Origin: Megamerina dolium
Lineage: Eukaryota; Arthropoda; Insecta; Diptera; Megamerinidae
Assembly (NCBI GenBank): GCA_963854835.1
Contig: OY978527.1
Coordinates: 21,886,057 to 21,950,056 of the forward strand
Length of the DNA: 64,000 nucleotides
Reading direction: 5' to 3'
Positions 60,935 through 64,000 of this stretch are shown piece by piece. Within the stretch, counting starts at the first letter, position 1; every line of letters starts with the position of its first letter. The translations under genes were made by a program, and so were the position numbers. Below the pieces are notes generated by a model. It was not told the DNA's origin. It saw only the letters and a program-made list of their open reading frames with translations, and searched no databases.

Positions 60935-61300
60935 TGTAACGAGTATCGATAGTTGATTACTCATCACTATTGTGACTGACTCTAATGGCAGCATCGAAAC
61001 GAATGTCAACAAAAAGAAATAAGCGATAACCAGAACAAGCCAACGAGAAAGGAAGAGAAGAATCTCGATAAAGGAAGATTCTGAAGTGTTGCCAACAGAG
61101 TATAAATAGAGCCAGTGTTGACAAGAGCGAATCAATCTAATTCCAAACGTAAATATTATTGTAAATAGAGATTATTAAATAAATTGTTGCTGTATATAGT
61201 TGTATAAAATAAGTGTTGCAGTTATCATTAACAGAATCCAGTGATCGAACAAGGTAATTCAAATAGAATTAAACGCTCACAAAAGAATAAAAACGTAAAA
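60935..61300 (+). repeat. 5' LTR of SAP-Gypsy copy D
   Basis: 366 bp; about 75 bp shorter than in copy C because of a deletion near 61150. TATA box TATAAATA at 61101-61108. Ends CGTAAAA, then AT and the tRNA-Leu PBS (61303-61320). Confidence 0.93.
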
Positions 61301-61383
61301 ATTGGTGTCAGAAGTGGGATTCTGTAAAGATAGTGAAAATTTACCAACTAAAAGTGGACCAGCTTCAAAAGCTGTTGGTAGAG

Positions 61384-63063
61384 ATGAATCTATCGTCATC
61401 AGGTGCAAAGGCGGAACTGCTGGTGAGGCTGAGGCAAGCTATGGAGGCTAAGGGAATTAATGTAGAAGAACATGAGTTCTTCGAGGAAGCCGATATACAA
61501 GCAGTTGTGCACGCTGAGGAAGAGAGCAAAATAGATTCGAGTGGTCAACTCATGGAATTCATGAAAACCATGATGCAACAGCAGCAACAACAGCTACAAG
61601 AAAATGCGTCTCGCATTGACTCCGAGCTTCAAGAACATTCGGCTGAATTGCGTATGGAAATTCAAGAAGGTTCGTCTCGCCAAGAAAACTTCATTGGAGA
61701 ATTCCAGAAGACAGTTAACTACAAACTAAAAAAAATTTCTGGCGCTATTAATGAGAAAGTTGCAGAACTCAAAGAACATGTAGATGAAATTTCCGGAGCC
61801 GTTAATGAAAAGGTTACAGATCTGAAGGAACATGTAGATGATTTGGAAGATAAGTTCGAGAAATTACAGCACGAACTCAATCAACTAAAAATAAATGGAC
61901 CAGTCACATCAGTGATTAGAGATTCAAGTACAATCAAACTAAAGCCACCAACATTTGACGGAAGCACGCCATTCAATATCTTTAAGCTTCAATTCGAGAC
62001 CACAGCTTCGAAGAATCAATGGGATGACAGCGACAAGACTGCTGCTTTAATAGTCGCATTAAAAGGTAATGCTTCCGAGGTGTTACAGATGGTTCAAGAG
62101 AAAGATCGTGGTAGCTATCAGTCACTGATGGACACACTCCAGCGGAAATATGGAAATGAATACAAGAGTCAATTACATCGAGTGGAATTGAGATCGCGAG
62201 TGCAACGGAGTAATGAGAGCCTTCAGGAATTCGCTTCCGATATTGAGCGCTTATGTCATCTAGCGTTCTCCGGTAATTCGGAAGAGTTCGTCGAAAAAAT
62301 CAAAATAGAGGCTTTCATAGATGGCATACGTGATGGAGAGACAAAGCGTGCCCTAGTCATGTCACCAAGGAATAGTTATGCCGAGACATTCAGTAGTGCC
62401 TTGACGTTTGAAACCGCCACTTTCATGTGTCGACCAATGCCACGGGTACGCCAATTAGAAACAGAAACAACAGAACTGGTTGAAGCAGTGTGTCAGGCAG
62501 TAAAATCAGTAGTTCAGCCTGAAGCAAGAGCAGGTCGACGCGAAAACAAATTTAATGGTAAGTGCTTCATTTGCGACAAACGAGGGCATATAGCGCGTGA
62601 TTGCAATCAATCGAGTATGAAGCCTAAAGAAAGAACAAGGAATCAACACAAAAATAAATTTGCCGGTAAGTGCTTGATATGCGATCAAAGAGGACACATG
62701 GCGCGTAATTGTCGTCTACGACGCAAGCAACAAAGATCGAATTCACCAGGACAACGAAAGGAAGATCGTGATGTCATTCATCGTAGTAAAGCTGATACTC
62801 CATATCATCGTACTTGCACCGTAGATAGCAAACATTGTTCTCGGGTAGGAAGCCAGAATCACATTGTTAACCTACGTCTTACGAATGTATTGTCGGAAGA
62901 GTCATGGACCGCCGAACGAGTGCAAGAAGATCAGCGGAACGACCCAGATATCGTAAAGATTATGGAATACAAGGAGCAGGGCATACGTCCAGATTGGCAA
63001 GAAATGGCTAATGAGAGTCCAATAGCAAAGGCATACTGGGCGCAGTGGCAAGCCTGCACTTAA
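61384..63063 (+). CDS. SAP-Gypsy copy D Gag-integrase fusion ORF (truncated integrase)
   Basis: The family start codon is ATA (61330), so the first in-frame ATG is at 61384, inside the SAP-like motif (EMNLSSSGAKA). A GTG at 61333 is also open. The frame runs through the coiled coil, Gag core (FDGSTPFNIFKLQFETTA), two CCHC knuckles (CFICDKRGHIARDC, CLICDQRGHMARNC), the basic tail and, at about 62770-62830, straight into the pre-integrase spacer. It stops at 63063, where one base is missing (caagcctgcac) just before the integrase zinc finger. Upstream codons from 61333 read without interruption. Confidence 0.88.
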   Translation: MNLSSSGAKAELLVRLRQAMEAKGINVEEHEFFEEADIQAVVHAEEESKIDSSGQLMEFMKTMMQQQQQQLQENASRIDSELQEHSAELRMEIQEGSSRQENFIGEFQKTVNYKLKKISGAINEKVAELKEHVDEISGAVNEKVTDLKEHVDDLEDKFEKLQHELNQLKINGPVTSVIRDSSTIKLKPPTFDGSTPFNIFKLQFETTASKNQWDDSDKTAALIVALKGNASEVLQMVQEKDRGSYQSLMDTLQRKYGNEYKSQLHRVELRSRVQRSNESLQEFASDIERLCHLAFSGNSEEFVEKIKIEAFIDGIRDGETKRALVMSPRNSYAETFSSALTFETATFMCRPMPRVRQLETETTELVEAVCQAVKSVVQPEARAGRRENKFNGKCFICDKRGHIARDCNQSSMKPKERTRNQHKNKFAGKCLICDQRGHMARNCRLRRKQQRSNSPGQRKEDRDVIHRSKADTPYHRTCTVDSKHCSRVGSQNHIVNLRLTNVLSEESWTAERVQEDQRNDPDIVKIMEYKEQGIRPDWQEMANESPIAKAYWAQWQACT

Positions 63064-64000
63064 GAGACGGATGTTTATTCCGAACATGGGAAAGTTAAGA
63101 TGGAAAAATCACTTATGATATTCTAGTGGTACCCAAGGCAAGAATAAATGAAGTGATAGCTGAGTATCACAATGCCTCCAGTGGAGGGCATTTGGGAATC
63201 ACCAAAACCGTCGAGAAAATAAAGAAACGATTCTATTGGGTTAGATATCATGACCATGTCGCTGATTGGATTCGGAAGTGTAAGGAATGTGCAATGGCCA
63301 AAGGTCCCACTTAGAAAAGTCGTGGTAAGATGCACCAATACACCGTGGGTGCTCCATTTGATCGAATTGCTATGGACATAGCTGGACCATTTCCAACAAG
63401 CAACGCAGGAAACAAGTATGTTCTGGTGGTTATAGATTACTTCAGTAAATGGCCTGAAGTATACCCCATACCAAATCAAGAAGCTAGTACAGTTGCGGAT
63501 GTATTCGTCAATCAATGGATTACTCGTTTTGGTGTACCGATGGAGTTACACTCAGACCAAGGTCGAAATTTCGAATCAGTTGTATTCCAAGAGATATGCC
63601 GTATGCTGAGTATATACAAAACTCGTACAACACCTTTGCATCCACAATCTGATGGCATGGTAGAACGATTTAACCGTACCTTGGAGGAATATTTGAGAAA
63701 AGTCGTAGATAAATACCAAAGAGACTGGGATGTACATATACCAATTTTGCTCATGGCATATCGATGCGCACAACATGATACGACGGCTACTACACCGGCA
63801 ATGGCAATATTTGGAAACGAGTTAAGACTGCCAGCTGATTTAAAATTTGGAGTTGTAACACCAACGAGATCAACCGAAGGTAATTATACTAGCGAAAAGC
63901 GGGAACAGTTGGATGAAGTACATCGGTTCATCAGAGAGCGATCGCAGATGATAAGCTATAAGATGAAGGCCAGGTATGAATTGAAAGCAAATTCTAAAGG
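63064..64000 (+). pseudogene. SAP-Gypsy copy D integrase, interrupted
   Basis: After the frameshift: zinc finger (HNASSGGHLGI, CKECAMAKGPT), a stop at 63315, then an open frame with the core MDIAGPFPTS, LHSDQGRNFES and HPQSDGMVERFNRT, and the region before the GPY/F module at the window edge. All three catalytic acidic residues are present. Confidence 0.88.

Larger units (their letters stand above)
60935..64000 (+). mobile_element. SAP-Gypsy copy D, non-autonomous, continues beyond window
   Basis: Plus strand. The 5' LTR starts 4 bp (ATAT) after the end of copy C. It carries the same gag-integrase junction as copy C. The 3' LTR is beyond 64000. Confidence 0.93.

Noticed and set aside
60935..61300. 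Copies C and D as a simple recent inverted duplication of one element
   Set aside because: Their LTRs differ by a deletion of about 75 bp and both internal regions have private indels, so separate insertions fit better.

Overview
The window is AT-rich, repeat-dense nuclear DNA from an insect, most likely a higher (cyclorrhaphan) fly and perhaps a tephritid. The reasons are the transposon mix (gypsy-group errantivirus, BEL/Pao, Jockey, LOA-type and RTE/L2-like LINEs, mariner, a DD41D 'rosa'-like element, Tc1-like, Harbinger) together with small-intron host genes. The species is inferred, not proven. No bacterial gene, CRISPR array or rRNA is present.

Host genes are few. (1) Two exons on the minus strand (39329-39631 and 23727-23906) join in phase 0 into the start of a folylpolyglutamate synthase. 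The 15.4 kb intron between them is packed with transposons; the remaining exons are not in the window. (2) 44857-46152 (+) is a four-exon zf-HIT gene of the box C/D snoRNA protein 1 (ZNHIT6/Bcd1) family. (3) 46425-47274 (-) is a complete four-exon Sec22 R-SNARE gene. Genes 2 and 3 converge tail to tail.

Region by region: 1-4161 is the 5' part of a gypsy-group errantivirus (minus strand: LTR, PBS, gag, a -1 slippery site, open pol). 5090-7610 is an unclassified dispersed repeat split by a mariner. 7625-16784 is a decayed LINE split by a degenerate SAP-Gypsy element (copy A). 17572-20290 is a Jockey-type LINE and 20340-22900 a decayed BEL/Pao. 23727-39631 is the FPGS segment with its transposon-filled intron. 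40810-43833 holds gypsy and LINE scraps and a Tc1-like element with IR/DR ends. 44857-47274 holds the two compact host genes. 47663-55838 is a nest of Harbinger-type elements with a near-intact SAP-Gypsy (copy B) in the centre. 55936-57109 is a pogo-like MITE carrying a SINE and a LINE tail. 57148-64000 holds two shortened SAP-Gypsy copies (C and D), head to head.

The most unusual system is the SAP-Gypsy family: an LTR retrotransposon whose Gag opens with a SAP-like domain and a coiled coil, primed by tRNA-Leu, with 4-bp target duplications. Two of its copies (C and D) share one internal deletion that removes protease, reverse transcriptase and RNase H but keeps Gag and integrase fused in frame. 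They also share a lost gag ATG and a changed LTR end, which marks them as a non-autonomous subfamily. C and D face away from each other across a 4-bp spacer and form an inverted repeat with arms of at least 3 kb.
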